Assembly (NCBI GenBank): GCA_902763365.1
Contig: CACWRT010000049.1
Coordinates: forward strand, 1 to 39,080
Direction: 5' to 3'
Length of the DNA stretch: 39,080 nt
Source: an uncultured Ruminococcus sp.
Lineage (GTDB): Bacteria; Bacillota; Clostridia; Oscillospirales; Acutalibacteraceae
In this document: positions 25,484 through 34,235 of the stretch, piece after piece
How the letters are laid out: every line of letters starts with the position of its first letter
Numbering within the stretch: the first letter of the stretch is position 1
Notes under the pieces: model-generated
What the model was told of the DNA's origin: nothing
Database searches by the model: none
What the model saw: the letters and a program-made list of their open reading frames with translations, nothing else
Program-made: the position numbers and the translations under genes

Positions 25484-27202
25484 ATGGAAAATATAGGTAT
25501 GCTGATATCTTTTTTGCTGAGAGTAGCCGAACCTGTAATGGCAATTATAATTATAGCTGTATGTTTTGCATCACTCAAAGGCGGAAGAAGAGAGGAACAC
25601 GCACTTGTTGTACTGGATAATGATATGGATAAAGTATCATATCCTGTACTTTTCTGGGAAAATTCCATAGGAAGAAGCAGAAGCTCGGACATAGTAATCA
25701 ACGACCCTGCCGTATCAAGAGATCATGCAGTCCTGCTGAGACGCAATGACGGTTGGTTCATAACTGATACAGGTTCAAAATCCGGTGTGTTTGTAAACGG
25801 TCAGCAGACAACGGGAAGATGTGCTGTTGCAATAGGTGACATTATAACGCTGGGGGATACAAGACTTGTACTTAGAAGAAGCGTTACTGCAGCCAATCGT
25901 CAGGGTTATGTGAAAGAAACAAAAAGAGTACCTGGTCCTGTTATTCTGGGGCTTATTACAATATACATAATGATGATGCTCTTGCAGTCGGTCATAAACA
26001 TGGATAGTACGTTTGCTTTGATACCTGCAATGGGTTTCATAGCTTCAATGTTTATATTTTATGCCATATCGTACAACGTTTTTAAAAGACGAGATTTTGA
26101 GCTCGAATCTCTTGCACTTTTGTTGTCGGGAACTGGAATAATGCTTGCGGCAACACATAATACAGATTCCAGACAAGCTTATGTGCAGCTTGCTGCAACA
26201 ATACTCGGAATGATCATTTATTCATTTATGATCTGGTTCATAGAAGTGCCTGACAGAGTAATGAAATGGCATATTATTATATCTGTGGGTGCAATAATTC
26301 TGCTTGCTTCGACACTTGTTTTAGGTACTGTGCAGCACGGCGCAAAAAACTGGATAATAATCGGGCCTTTATCGGTACAGCCTTCAGAATTTGCAAAGAT
26401 CGCATATATTTTTGTTGGAGCGTCTACTCTTGATGTTCTCCAAACGAAAAAAAGTCTGACGGAGTTTATTATTGTATCGGCTATAAGCGTAGGTCTTCTT
26501 GTACTTATGAGCGATTTCGGAACAGCAGTTATTTTCTTTGTAACGTTCCTGATAATTGCATTTATGCGCTCGGGAGATATAAAAACAGTTATACTTGCAA
26601 TTACTGCGGCTGTCCTTGGAGTAATTATCATGCTTTCCGTAAAACCGTATATTGCAGACAGATTTGCTGCCTGGGGTCACGTGTGGGAGCCTGAATTTGC
26701 GATAGGTACAGGTTATCAGCAGGTAAATTCACTTATTTATTCCGCAAGCGGAGGACTTTTCGGAGTAGGACTTTCAAGAGGATATCTGCAATATGTTTTT
26801 GCTTCAGAAAATGATCTCGTTTTTTGTTTGATGTGTGAAGAACTGGGTCTTATAATTGCTTTGTTAACAGCTGTTGTGATCGGCGGACTTATGCTATACG
26901 CAAGAGGTGTTACGACAAGAAGTCGTTCAACCTTCTATTCTATCGCAGCCTGCTCTGCGGCAGGACTCCTGGTTTTCCAGTCTGCTCTGAATATTTTCGG
27001 TGTGACTGATATTCTTCCGCTGACAGGTGTTACTCTGCCTTTTGTAAGTTACGGAGGTTCAAGCATGGCATCGTGCTGGGGACTTCTTGCATTTATCAAA
27101 GCTGCGGACGAGAGAACATATCTGCACAGACATAAGAAGGTCAAAAAACTAAAAAATAATAATATCAGAACAACTGTAGAAACGGAATCTTCTCCCGTAT
27201 AA
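25484..27202 (+). CDS. FHA-domain SEDS glycosyltransferase (FtsW/RodA family)
   Basis: A peptidoglycan polymerase of the SEDS family with an extra N-terminal module. Residues about 12-30 form one helix. An FHA domain spans about 38-131 with the phospho-threonine-binding pattern (IGRS at 62-65, SRDH at 79-82, FVNG at 103-106). The polytopic SEDS core runs from about 150 to 555, with PLSVQPSEFAKIA, MSDFGTAVIFF, SASGGLFGVGLSRG and TGVTLPFVSYGGSSM. The tail is basic. AAAGGA precedes the ATG at 25484. The partner transpeptidase starts 16 bp downstream, an operon arrangement typical of SEDS-PBP pairs. FHA domains usually read Ser/Thr kinase phosphorylation, so activity may be phospho-regulated; no kinase gene is in the window. 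Confidence 0.88.
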   Translation: MENIGMLISFLLRVAEPVMAIIIIAVCFASLKGGRREEHALVVLDNDMDKVSYPVLFWENSIGRSRSSDIVINDPAVSRDHAVLLRRNDGWFITDTGSKSGVFVNGQQTTGRCAVAIGDIITLGDTRLVLRRSVTAANRQGYVKETKRVPGPVILGLITIYIMMMLLQSVINMDSTFALIPAMGFIASMFIFYAISYNVFKRRDFELESLALLLSGTGIMLAATHNTDSRQAYVQLAATILGMIIYSFMIWFIEVPDRVMKWHIIISVGAIILLASTLVLGTVQHGAKNWIIIGPLSVQPSEFAKIAYIFVGASTLDVLQTKKSLTEFIIVSAISVGLLVLMSDFGTAVIFFVTFLIIAFMRSGDIKTVILAITAAVLGVIIMLSVKPYIADRFAAWGHVWEPEFAIGTGYQQVNSLIYSASGGLFGVGLSRGYLQYVFASENDLVFCLMCEELGLIIALLTAVVIGGLMLYARGVTTRSRSTFYSIAACSAAGLLVFQSALNIFGVTDILPLTGVTLPFVSYGGSSMASCWGLLAFIKAADERTYLHRHKKVKKLKNNNIRTTVETESSPV

Positions 27203-27218
27203 AGATCGGAGGTAACCT

Positions 27219-28607
27219 ATGAAAAAAACGAGAACAAGGGCCTTGCCTGTATTGCTTCTGACTCTTGCATTTTTTGCGGGTATTGCATATTTTATTTTTA
27301 ATCTCACGATCCATGCATCGGAATGGGTATCCACACCTACTAACGGACACTTGTCCGATAATGAAGGCATAGAGCTTGCCGGGTCTGTATTGGATAGAAA
27401 CGGTGTTGTACTTGCTTATACCGAAGACGGTGAAAGAAAGTATAATGAAGACTATGCTACAAGATGCGCCTGCCTTCCTGTTGTTGGTGACAGCAGTGTT
27501 AATAACTCGACAGCAGTACAGACAGTTTACAGATCAGAGCTTTCAGGATATAATTTTATATTTGGTCTCGGACTTCCCGATGAATTTAAAAGCGGTAAAA
27601 ATATAACGCTCACAATAGACAGTAAGATACAAAAAGCAGCATATGAGGCGCTGGGAAATAATAAGGGTGCTGCAGTACTTTATAATTATAAAACAGGCGA
27701 AACACTTTGTCTTGCAAGTACTCCTGTATATGACCCGATGAATGTTCCGGAAGATATCGAGACAAATGACGCTTATGACGGCGCATATATAAATCGTGCC
27801 TTATCAGCTTCATATCCTCCGGGATCAACATTCAAACTTGTAACAGCAGCGGCTGCACTTGAATATAAAGACGATATTGATTCTTTTGAATATGATTGTA
27901 ACGGAGCTGATGAAATTGGAGGAAAGCCTGTTACTTGTTATGAACCAAACGGCCATGTGGATCTGAAGGAAGCTATGAAAACATCCTGTAATATATATTT
28001 TGCAAATGTTGCTGTTGATCTCGGAAAGAAACAAATGACGGAACAGGCAAAAAAAATGGGGTTTAACCAGAATTGGAAACTTGATGGAATAGTTACGGGA
28101 ACAAGCACATATGATGTTTCACAGGCAACTGAAAATGAACTTGGATGGTCCGGAGTAGGGCAGTACAGCGTTATGGAAACACCTGTGAATATGGCAATGA
28201 TATCTGCGGCGATCGCTTCCGGAGGCACACCTGTTAAACCGTTTTTTGTTAAAAACATTTCCGGAGAATTTGGTATTCCGACTCCGGACAGAACATCTTC
28301 AAAGGCCAAGGAGATGATGAGCAAGGATATATCTGACCGATTGTCTGATATGATGAGATATTGCGTTGAGGCAAACTATGGTGACTGGAGCTTCGGAGGC
28401 AGTCTTAAAGTCTGTGCAAAAACAGGAACCGCAGAGGTAAGCGACACCGGAGAGGATGCCCATGCCTGGGTGACAGGTTTTTCACTTGATGAAGATTGTC
28501 CGTTTGCATTTTCTGTTATCGTAGAACACGGAAATTCCGGTTACAGGGCAGCAGTACCTGTAGCGGCAGCTATACTCGAGGCAGCAGCAAATTCTGTACG
28601 CAGCTGA
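27219..28607 (+). CDS. Class B-type penicillin-binding protein (transpeptidase)
   Basis: Cross-links peptidoglycan made by the upstream SEDS protein. The 462-residue protein has an N-terminal membrane anchor (about 8-30), a short pedestal region (from about 45, SVLDRNGVVLAY), and a transpeptidase domain with SxxK (STFK, Ser203), SxN (SCN, 256-258) and KTG (KTGTAE, 401-403). The short N-terminal half resembles actinobacterial PbpA rather than the long FtsI/PBP2 type. CGGAGG precedes the ATG. Division versus elongation or sporulation role cannot be set from sequence. Confidence 0.9.
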   Translation: MKKTRTRALPVLLLTLAFFAGIAYFIFNLTIHASEWVSTPTNGHLSDNEGIELAGSVLDRNGVVLAYTEDGERKYNEDYATRCACLPVVGDSSVNNSTAVQTVYRSELSGYNFIFGLGLPDEFKSGKNITLTIDSKIQKAAYEALGNNKGAAVLYNYKTGETLCLASTPVYDPMNVPEDIETNDAYDGAYINRALSASYPPGSTFKLVTAAAALEYKDDIDSFEYDCNGADEIGGKPVTCYEPNGHVDLKEAMKTSCNIYFANVAVDLGKKQMTEQAKKMGFNQNWKLDGIVTGTSTYDVSQATENELGWSGVGQYSVMETPVNMAMISAAIASGGTPVKPFFVKNISGEFGIPTPDRTSSKAKEMMSKDISDRLSDMMRYCVEANYGDWSFGGSLKVCAKTGTAEVSDTGEDAHAWVTGFSLDEDCPFAFSVIVEHGNSGYRAAVPVAAAILEAAANSVRS

Positions 28608-28723
28608 TTTATTTTTCGATGTTAAAATGAGTTATAAATGGCTTGGAAGTTCGAAAGTATGAATTGCCGACAGTAAAACCTCGGACTGCATATACACGGT
28701 GAAGAAGTAATCAAATTTGGATT
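28608..28723. other. Intergenic DNA after the PBP gene
   Basis: No gene, clear terminator or promoter was seen here. CCGA/TCGG (around 28667-28683) can form only a weak hairpin without a T-run. Repeats begin at 28724. Confidence 0.5.
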
Positions 28724-28895
28724 GGTGTAAAATAATTATGGGAATATTGAGCTTTTCAATAACTTTTAACGAGAAACATATAGTTTAAGCCGATAATAAA
28801 TATAACAACCGCGACTAATAAAAGTTTAAGTGACGAGTTCGGAGCGAAACGTAGTGAAGCGAACCCGCGTTATGGGACCGGCGGCTCGCCGGCGA
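28724..28895 (+). repeat. Long intergenic repeat (family B+A), copy 1
   Basis: About 170 bp aligns over its whole length with 38812-38983. Shared blocks are GGTGTAAAATAATTATGGGA, TTCAATAACTTT, CCGCGACTAATAAAAGTT, GACGAGTTC and CCCGCGTTA, and the family A core GGACCGGCGGCTCGCCGGCG follows here. It is noncoding and in the same orientation as the right-end copy. Confidence 0.8.
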
Positions 28896-28911
28896 AAATT
28901 TGGATGTTGTG

Positions 28912-28940
28912 TTGCATTTTGGGACTATTTGTGGTAGAAT
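28912..28940 (+). promoter_or_regulatory. Promoter of the coiled-coil gene
   Basis: TTGCAT (28912-28917), a 17-bp spacer and TAGAAT (28935-28940). Initiation near 28947 would give a leader of about 235 nt that contains a degenerate repeat copy. Confidence 0.6.
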
Positions 28941-28969
28941 GGCGTAAAGTACATTTCGTGTTCCTGTAA

Positions 28970-29110
28970 AACAGTTATGGGAGAAGCTGAAACTTGCTTT
29001 TTCAGTGGTTTTGAATGAGGAACAGATAATAACAGTCGATATTGAATTAACAGCTGCGGCATATATAAAAGTTGCAGTGATGAACGCGGAGAGGATTCAA
29101 AGCGTAGCAG
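28970..29110 (+). repeat. Degenerate intergenic repeat copy within a leader
   Basis: Blocks GTTATGGGAGAA, TGAATGAGGAACA, ATAACAGTCGATAT and ATATAAAAGTTGCAGTGA match the repeat at 38821-38930 in order, with insertions. It lies between the predicted promoter and the coiled-coil gene start. Confidence 0.55.
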
Positions 29111-29180
29111 GCTCTGCGTTGCGGTATTTGCGTTTAGCCGATCGATTATTGTCTTCAGATTTTTATAAGGAAGTGAAAAT

Positions 29181-29705
29181 ATGACAGATCAGGAGTTGCT
29201 GCAGGCCATGCGCCTTGTAGTAAGAGAAGAAATCGAACCTGTTAAAAAGGATGTTGCCATATTAAAAGAGAATGTTGCCGAACTGAATCAAAGAGTATCA
29301 TCTTTGGAGCATGGCATGGCAAAGTTAGATCAGAGAGTATCATCTTTGGAACAAGGTATGGCAAAATTAGATCAAAGAGTTTCAGCACTGGAAGAAAATA
29401 TGTCAGGCATGAAACAAGAAATTCTTGGTATGAAGCAGGAAATTTCAGGCGTAAAGCAGGAAATTTCAGGCGTAAAGCAGGATATTTCAGGCGTAAAGCA
29501 GAATATTTCAGGCATGAAACAGGAAATTTCAGGCATAAAGCAGGAAATGTCCGTCATGAACGACAAAATATCGTTTATGCAGGATGATATTGATGAGATC
29601 AGAGAAAATACTCAGGTTACAAGAGAAGTATGCAATGAACTTGTATCATGGGCTGAAAAAGCCGGTGACGTCATCGGTGTACCGTTTATGGCGGCAGGTG
29701 CATAA
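29181..29705 (+). CDS. Coiled-coil heptad-repeat protein
   Basis: A 174-residue soluble protein with no signal peptide or membrane helix. Residues about 1-35 are a charged helix (VREEIEPVKKDVAILKENVA). Three 14-residue repeats follow (RVSSLEHGMAKLDQ type, residues 38-79), then seven 7-residue repeats (ISGVKQE type, about 74-122), and a short C-terminal region (residues about 130-174) ending VIGVPFMAAGA. The exact heptads predict a long parallel coiled coil. It is related in style to short coiled-coil proteins common in ruminococci, but I recognise no function. GGAAG precedes the ATG weakly. It is monocistronic, with its own promoter and terminator. Confidence 0.7.
   Translation: MTDQELLQAMRLVVREEIEPVKKDVAILKENVAELNQRVSSLEHGMAKLDQRVSSLEQGMAKLDQRVSALEENMSGMKQEILGMKQEISGVKQEISGVKQDISGVKQNISGMKQEISGIKQEMSVMNDKISFMQDDIDEIRENTQVTREVCNELVSWAEKAGDVIGVPFMAAGA
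29292..29546 (+). repeat. 42-bp and 21-bp in-frame tandem repeats
   Basis: Units of 42 bp start at 29292, 29334 and 29376. Units of 21 bp start at 29400, 29421, 29442, 29463, 29484, 29505 and 29526. Three consecutive 21-bp units (29442-29504) are almost identical at DNA level, which points to recent slippage. Confidence 0.85.
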
Positions 29706-29721
29706 AAATCTATATTAAGGT

Positions 29722-29752
29722 CGCAGGTGACTTTAAGCCTGCGGCTTTTTTA
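29722..29752 (+). terminator. Terminator after the coiled-coil gene
   Basis: A 6-bp stem CGCAGG/CCTGCG (29722-29727 with 29738-29743) followed by GC and a run of T. Confidence 0.75.
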
Positions 29753-29784
29753 TTTAAATTATACTTTTATATTTCAATACATTG

Positions 29785-29793
29785 TGTTATAAT
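29785..29793 (+). promoter_or_regulatory. Extended -10 promoter of the M16 operon
   Basis: TGT followed by TATAAT (29788-29793) makes an extended -10. The -35 region (TTTTAT around 29765) is weak. The start codon of the M16 gene lies 40 bp downstream. Confidence 0.55.
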
Positions 29794-29832
29794 ATTGTTG
29801 TGAAATTTAACAAAATGAATGGAGCTGATAAA

Positions 29833-31098
29833 ATGTCTGATTTTATACGCAGAAGTATTTGTGACGGAGTTGCTTTCAGCAATATAACGGATGACCGTTT
29901 TAAGATTGGCAGACTCAGCGCAACACTTATATCACCGCTAAAAAAAGAAACAGCCGCTGCAAATGCACTGCTTTCATGTGTCCTTACAAGATCGTGTAAA
30001 AAATATCCTGATTTTACCGCTTTGAATAAAAAACTGGACAGTCTTTACGGTGTTTCCCTTTATCCTTCTGTCAGACAGATAGGTGACTATCAAGCGGTAA
30101 CGATATCTTCATCAGGTATAGACGATAAATATGCACTGGATGATATTTCTGTTTCTTCCGAAATGGCTGAACTTCTTTGTTCAATATTATTTGAACCTGC
30201 CGCAGAAAACGGTCTGTTCTCAGATGAGGATATCGAGCAGGAAAGACGTCAGCTGCTTGAGAATATTGATGCAGAATACAACGATAAACGTCTATATGCT
30301 ATCAGAAAATGTGTAGAACTTATGTGTGATGGAGAAGCATATTCAATAGGTCGTTTCGGACGCAGAGAAGATGTAGAAGCACTCAAGAATGAGGATGTAT
30401 ACTCTGCATGGAAACAGCTTCTTGATAATGCAAGAACAGAATTTACTATGCTCGGAAATTCCGATCCGGAAAATGCTTATCAGATGTTTTCAAAATATTT
30501 CGGCAATACTCCGAGGAAAATTGAAAGTATTCCTGTTGTGAATAAAGTACCCGGTAAAGTTAAGCGCGGAAAAATAAGAGAAGAACTTTCCCAGTCAAAG
30601 CTTGTTTTGGGACTTAGAAGCGCATATTTTGAAGAGGATGAAGACTGTCTTGCCAATTCGCTTATGTGTATTGTTCTCGGCGGAACACCTACATCAAAGC
30701 TTTTCCTTAATGTCAGGGAAAAAGAGAGTCTTTGCTATTATTGTGCTAGCAGGATGGATAATAATAAGGGCATAATGCTGATAGACAGCGGCGTTGAGTC
30801 TGAAAATATTGAAAAAACAGAGGAAAGTATACTAAGGCAGCTTGACCTTATGCAAAAGGGAGAGGTCACCGAAGAAGAACTCGACGGAGCAAAACTGGCA
30901 CTGAAAAATGCTCTTATGTCGTCACTTGACAGCCTTGCAGCTCTTCAGGGATACTATATCGGAGGAATACTCAGAAAAGGACAGCTTTCCCCGGAAAAGG
31001 CTGCTTCCGTTGTTGATAAGATAAGCCGTGAGCGTGTGATCGAACTTGCAAACTGCTTGAGGCTGGATACAGTTTTCGCACTCAGAGGCGAAAAATAA
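29833..31098 (+). CDS. yfmF: M16-family protein YfmF type (non-catalytic partner)
   Basis: A 421-residue member of the insulinase/M16 family that lacks the HxxEH zinc motif at the N-terminal position, while keeping the second-half features (GGTPTSKLFLNVREKESLCYYC and YYIGG). It matches the Firmicute protein annotated as EF-P 5-aminopentanol modification-associated YfmF. It is followed by a catalytic M16 partner, as in two-subunit M16 peptidases where one subunit supplies the R/Y substrate-binding pair. The ATG at 29833 has GGAG 8 nt upstream; an earlier in-frame ATG at 29782 lies in the promoter. First gene of the yfmF-yfmH-lgt run. Confidence 0.82.
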   Translation: MSDFIRRSICDGVAFSNITDDRFKIGRLSATLISPLKKETAAANALLSCVLTRSCKKYPDFTALNKKLDSLYGVSLYPSVRQIGDYQAVTISSSGIDDKYALDDISVSSEMAELLCSILFEPAAENGLFSDEDIEQERRQLLENIDAEYNDKRLYAIRKCVELMCDGEAYSIGRFGRREDVEALKNEDVYSAWKQLLDNARTEFTMLGNSDPENAYQMFSKYFGNTPRKIESIPVVNKVPGKVKRGKIREELSQSKLVLGLRSAYFEEDEDCLANSLMCIVLGGTPTSKLFLNVREKESLCYYCASRMDNNKGIMLIDSGVESENIEKTEESILRQLDLMQKGEVTEEELDGAKLALKNALMSSLDSLAALQGYYIGGILRKGQLSPEKAASVVDKISRERVIELANCLRLDTVFALRGEK

Positions 31099-31118
31099 AG
31101 AAAAGAGGTGTATTCGCC

Positions 31119-32405
31119 GTGATTCGGCGTTTTGATATGAATTTTACAAAAATTGAAAATAAACGTGTCGGAGAACATTATTTCCGTATGGAACACCCTT
31201 CGGGTCTTACGATACTGGTTTATCCCAAAAAAGGCTTTAATTCTGTGTATGCCAGTATAGGAACAAAGTTTGGCTCGATATACTCAAGGTTTATGTTCAA
31301 CGGAAAAGAAGTTGCTGTACCTGATGGAACTGCACATTATCTTGAGCATAAGCTTTTTGAAAGTGAAGACGGGGATGCTTTTCAGAAATATGCAAAAACA
31401 GGTGCATCTGCAAATGCGTTTACATCATTTGATATGACTTGTTATCTGTTTTCATGCACCGACCGATTTTCGGAGTCGCTGAAAATCCTTATAGATCTTA
31501 TGCAAAGCCCATATTTCACCAAGGAAACTGTCGCAAAAGAACAAGGTATAATCGGTCAGGAAATAAAGATGTATGATGATAGTCCGGACTGGAGAGTAAT
31601 GATGAATCTCTTCGGAGGATTATATCATAAGCATCCTATTAATATAGATATAGCGGGAAGTGTTGAAAGTATAGCAGAAATAACACCGGAGATACTTTAT
31701 GAGTGTTATAACAGCTACTATAATCTTCATAACATGGTGCTTACAGTAGTAGGCTGCGCTGATCCCGAAGAGGTTCTCAATATTGTAGAAAAAAATATTA
31801 AACCAAGTTCGCCTGTGGATACAAAGCTTATTCTTCCCGATGAACCGTATGATGTGGTGAAGAATTATACAGAGCAGATAATGCCTGTTGCCGTACCCAT
31901 GTTTGAGCTTGGCTTCAAGGAGAAATGCACAGATAAATACGTGACAAATAAAGAGCACGTGTGTACAAGTGTGCTTATGAATGCCTTTGCGGGAGAAAGT
32001 TCAAAATTGTACCGTGAACTTATGGATAAAAACCTTATTAACGCAAGCTTCGGATTTGAGTACCTTGAGGGGCTTGGCTATCGTTCCATGATAATGTCCG
32101 GCGAAACAAAAGATCCTTCTGCCGTTTCGGAAATTATCAATGACGCTGTAAGAAAACTGCATAAAACAGGTATCGGCAGTGAAGAGTTTGAAACCGCAAG
32201 GAAAGCAGTGTACGGCAGACTGATCTCTGCATTTGACAGCAAGCAGGCTATAGCTTCTGAGCTGATAAGCGGAGAATTTACAGGACGTGAAATATACGGG
32301 GCTGTGGATGAGATAGCAGGTCTTACCCTTGAAGATGTGAATGAAAGACTGGAAAGTCAGTTGGACGCTGATAACTGTTGCCTTTCCGTTGTGAAAGGAG
32401 AATAA
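31119..32405 (+). CDS. yfmH: M16-family zinc peptidase YfmH type
   Basis: A 428-residue catalytic M16 subunit. The inverted zinc motif HYLEH is at residues 73-77, with the third ligand expected in the EQGIIGQEIKMYDD helix. The C-terminal half has the usual inactive M16 domain. It forms the active half of a pair with the upstream gene. In Bacillus the equivalent genes are linked to EF-P modification. The start is GTG at 31119, 8 nt after AGAGGTG; an ATG at 31137 is a less likely alternative. It ends 2 bp before lgt. Confidence 0.85.
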   Translation: MIRRFDMNFTKIENKRVGEHYFRMEHPSGLTILVYPKKGFNSVYASIGTKFGSIYSRFMFNGKEVAVPDGTAHYLEHKLFESEDGDAFQKYAKTGASANAFTSFDMTCYLFSCTDRFSESLKILIDLMQSPYFTKETVAKEQGIIGQEIKMYDDSPDWRVMMNLFGGLYHKHPINIDIAGSVESIAEITPEILYECYNSYYNLHNMVLTVVGCADPEEVLNIVEKNIKPSSPVDTKLILPDEPYDVVKNYTEQIMPVAVPMFELGFKEKCTDKYVTNKEHVCTSVLMNAFAGESSKLYRELMDKNLINASFGFEYLEGLGYRSMIMSGETKDPSAVSEIINDAVRKLHKTGIGSEEFETARKAVYGRLISAFDSKQAIASELISGEFTGREIYGAVDEIAGLTLEDVNERLESQLDADNCCLSVVKGE

Positions 32406-32407
32406 GG

Positions 32408-33364
32408 ATGAACGATGGCGTTTATCATGTAAGTTTTCCCGGACTGGGAATAAATGATATTGAGGTCAACAGGGTAGCTGTTTCTGTGGGTGGATTCAGT
32501 ATATATTGGTACGGCATACTCATAGCGATAGGATTTTTGCTTGCACTTTTTTATGCTATGAAAAGTCTTAAAAGATACGGCATAAAGCAGGAACCTTTTA
32601 TTGATTGTGTTCTTGCGGGTCTTGTTTGCGGTGTGATAGGTGCCAGACTGTACTATGTTATTTTTTCATGGGATAAATACAAAGATAACATCCTGGATAT
32701 TTTCATGATCCATAACGGCGGACTTGCAATTTACGGCGGTATAATAGGCGGACTCGGCGCTGCCTGCGTTATGGCGAAAATAGTAAAGGTTAATATTCCT
32801 GCTATGCTTGATATCGGAGGTACAGGTTTTCTTATCGGTCAGGGGCTCGGAAGATGGGGTAACTTTATTAATCAGGAAGCATTCGGAACCGAAACCGACC
32901 TGCCCTGGAGAATGGTCAGTGAAAATACAAACAATGTCGGAGTTCATCCGTGCTTTTTCTATGAGTCGGTATGGTGCATACTTGGTTTTTTTGTACTGCT
33001 TTTTCTCAGCCATAAATGGAGAAAATTTGACGGACAGATGTTTCTGCTCTATATTATCTGGTACGGTTTTGAAAGAATGATAGTCGAGGGACTCAGGACT
33101 GACAGCTTGATGACACCGTTTTTAGGTCTTAGAGTTTCTCAGATCCTTTCGGGAATTCTGGTAATAGCAGGTACAGTTTTGCTTATACTTGGTCTTAAAC
33201 GAGCTAAGAAAACAGCCGTGCCCGTTACCGGGGAAGCAGATGCCGTTAAAAACGAAGCTGAAGAAGACGGTAATGCTGAAAAAACTGACGAGAAAACATC
33301 AGATAAAAAAGAGCCGGCCGAAGAGGAGAACGCAGAAGGCGATAATAGTAAATCGGAAAGCTGA
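32408..33364 (+). CDS. lgt: Prolipoprotein diacylglyceryl transferase
   Basis: A membrane enzyme that transfers diacylglycerol from phosphatidylglycerol to the lipobox Cys of prolipoproteins. The 318-residue protein has about seven helices and the Lgt signature GRWGNFINQEAFG at 148-160. The position matching the essential E. coli His103 appears to be Tyr109 here (GGLAIYGG). The C-terminal 50 residues are a hydrophilic Glu/Lys/Asp-rich tail beyond the usual family end. The ATG at 32408 follows AAAGGAG by 7 nt, and that site lies inside yfmH, so the genes are translationally close. Confidence 0.94.
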   Translation: MNDGVYHVSFPGLGINDIEVNRVAVSVGGFSIYWYGILIAIGFLLALFYAMKSLKRYGIKQEPFIDCVLAGLVCGVIGARLYYVIFSWDKYKDNILDIFMIHNGGLAIYGGIIGGLGAACVMAKIVKVNIPAMLDIGGTGFLIGQGLGRWGNFINQEAFGTETDLPWRMVSENTNNVGVHPCFFYESVWCILGFFVLLFLSHKWRKFDGQMFLLYIIWYGFERMIVEGLRTDSLMTPFLGLRVSQILSGILVIAGTVLLILGLKRAKKTAVPVTGEADAVKNEAEEDGNAEKTDEKTSDKKEPAEEENAEGDNSKSES

Positions 33365-33419
33365 GTTCCGTAAAATAACAGACTGACATACTTTTTAGCA
33401 TATTAAAGGAGGGCATAAA

Positions 33420-34031
33420 TTGGATAAAAAAACGGATGTTCAAACCGATATGAAAATGAAAATAAAAACGGCTCGTGCTCTCAAACGAATAAAGAGAAAA
33501 GATCCCGATGCACGTATAGCCGATATTAAAGACGGTTTAAAAATGCTTTTGCTGCCCGTTATAATCGGAGTGGTACTTATAACGGCAGGAGTCCTTGGAT
33601 TCCTGCTGTCATCTATCGGCATTAATGCTGAGAAGGATTTCTTTGATAATGCAAAAACGATAGACGGTACTGTTTCGGGTATAAAGCCTCAGGATAATAA
33701 TTCATCCTTTGATGTGGATTATCGGTACAGATACGAGAACACCACATATGAAAACAGTGAAAGGATATCTTCCGATATGGCAAAAATACTTGAGCTGACC
33801 GGAAAGGATGAGGATGCGGGCAAGACTATACTTGTATATATAGATCCTCAGTCACCTGATAGATCGGGACTTGAATATAAAACAGGTACACCTTTGTACT
33901 TTTTGCTTTTACCTGCATTGGCAGGTATTGCTGTAATAGCTTATGGCGCTGTAAGATGCGTTCAATGCAAAAACGGAAAAATGATAGTATTTAAAGACAA
34001 AAAGGGTACAAAGTTAGTAAAAATAAAATAA
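33420..34031 (+). CDS. DUF3592-like membrane protein
   Basis: A 203-residue protein with a basic cytoplasmic N-terminus (about 1-40), helix 1 (about 42-68), an extracytoplasmic domain with the DUF3592-like strand pattern (TVSGIKPQ ... VDYRYRYENTTYEN ... ILVYIDPQSPD), helix 2 (about 160-180) and a short basic tail. The start is TTG at 33420, 6 nt after an excellent AAAGGAGGG, so it is clearly translated. It starts 55 bp after lgt and is probably in the same transcript. Function unknown; see the related proteins at 24787 and 36969. Confidence 0.68.
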   Translation: MDKKTDVQTDMKMKIKTARALKRIKRKDPDARIADIKDGLKMLLLPVIIGVVLITAGVLGFLLSSIGINAEKDFFDNAKTIDGTVSGIKPQDNNSSFDVDYRYRYENTTYENSERISSDMAKILELTGKDEDAGKTILVYIDPQSPDRSGLEYKTGTPLYFLLLPALAGIAVIAYGAVRCVQCKNGKMIVFKDKKGTKLVKIK

Positions 34032-34235
34032 TCGCACTCTTGTTTTAATCTGGAATGTGGAGAGTGGAAAGTGGAATTATTACGGCGCAGCAAGGATTCT
34101 TTCCTAAGACCGGTCAGGTTTTACTGTGATGGCAGTATTGGAAAGTAATCATATCGTTACATTAAATAAACGATCCTGTTTTTATAGGCATCGGTTATAA
34201 CCACTATTGAGATGAAATAAAAGGAGATGTTCACA
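34032..34235. other. Intergenic region before folD
   Basis: About 200 bp without a gene. It includes a purine-rich stretch (GGAATGTGGAGAGTGGAAAG from 34051) that looks like a simple repeat. No tetrahydrofolate riboswitch pattern, terminator or clear promoter was recognised. Confidence 0.4.

Noticed and set aside
29292-29546. CRISPR-like periodicity
   Set aside because: Units are contiguous with no spacers and are in frame within a coiled-coil gene.
34032-34235. Tetrahydrofolate riboswitch before folD
   Set aside because: The conserved elements of that riboswitch could not be found in the 200-nt region.
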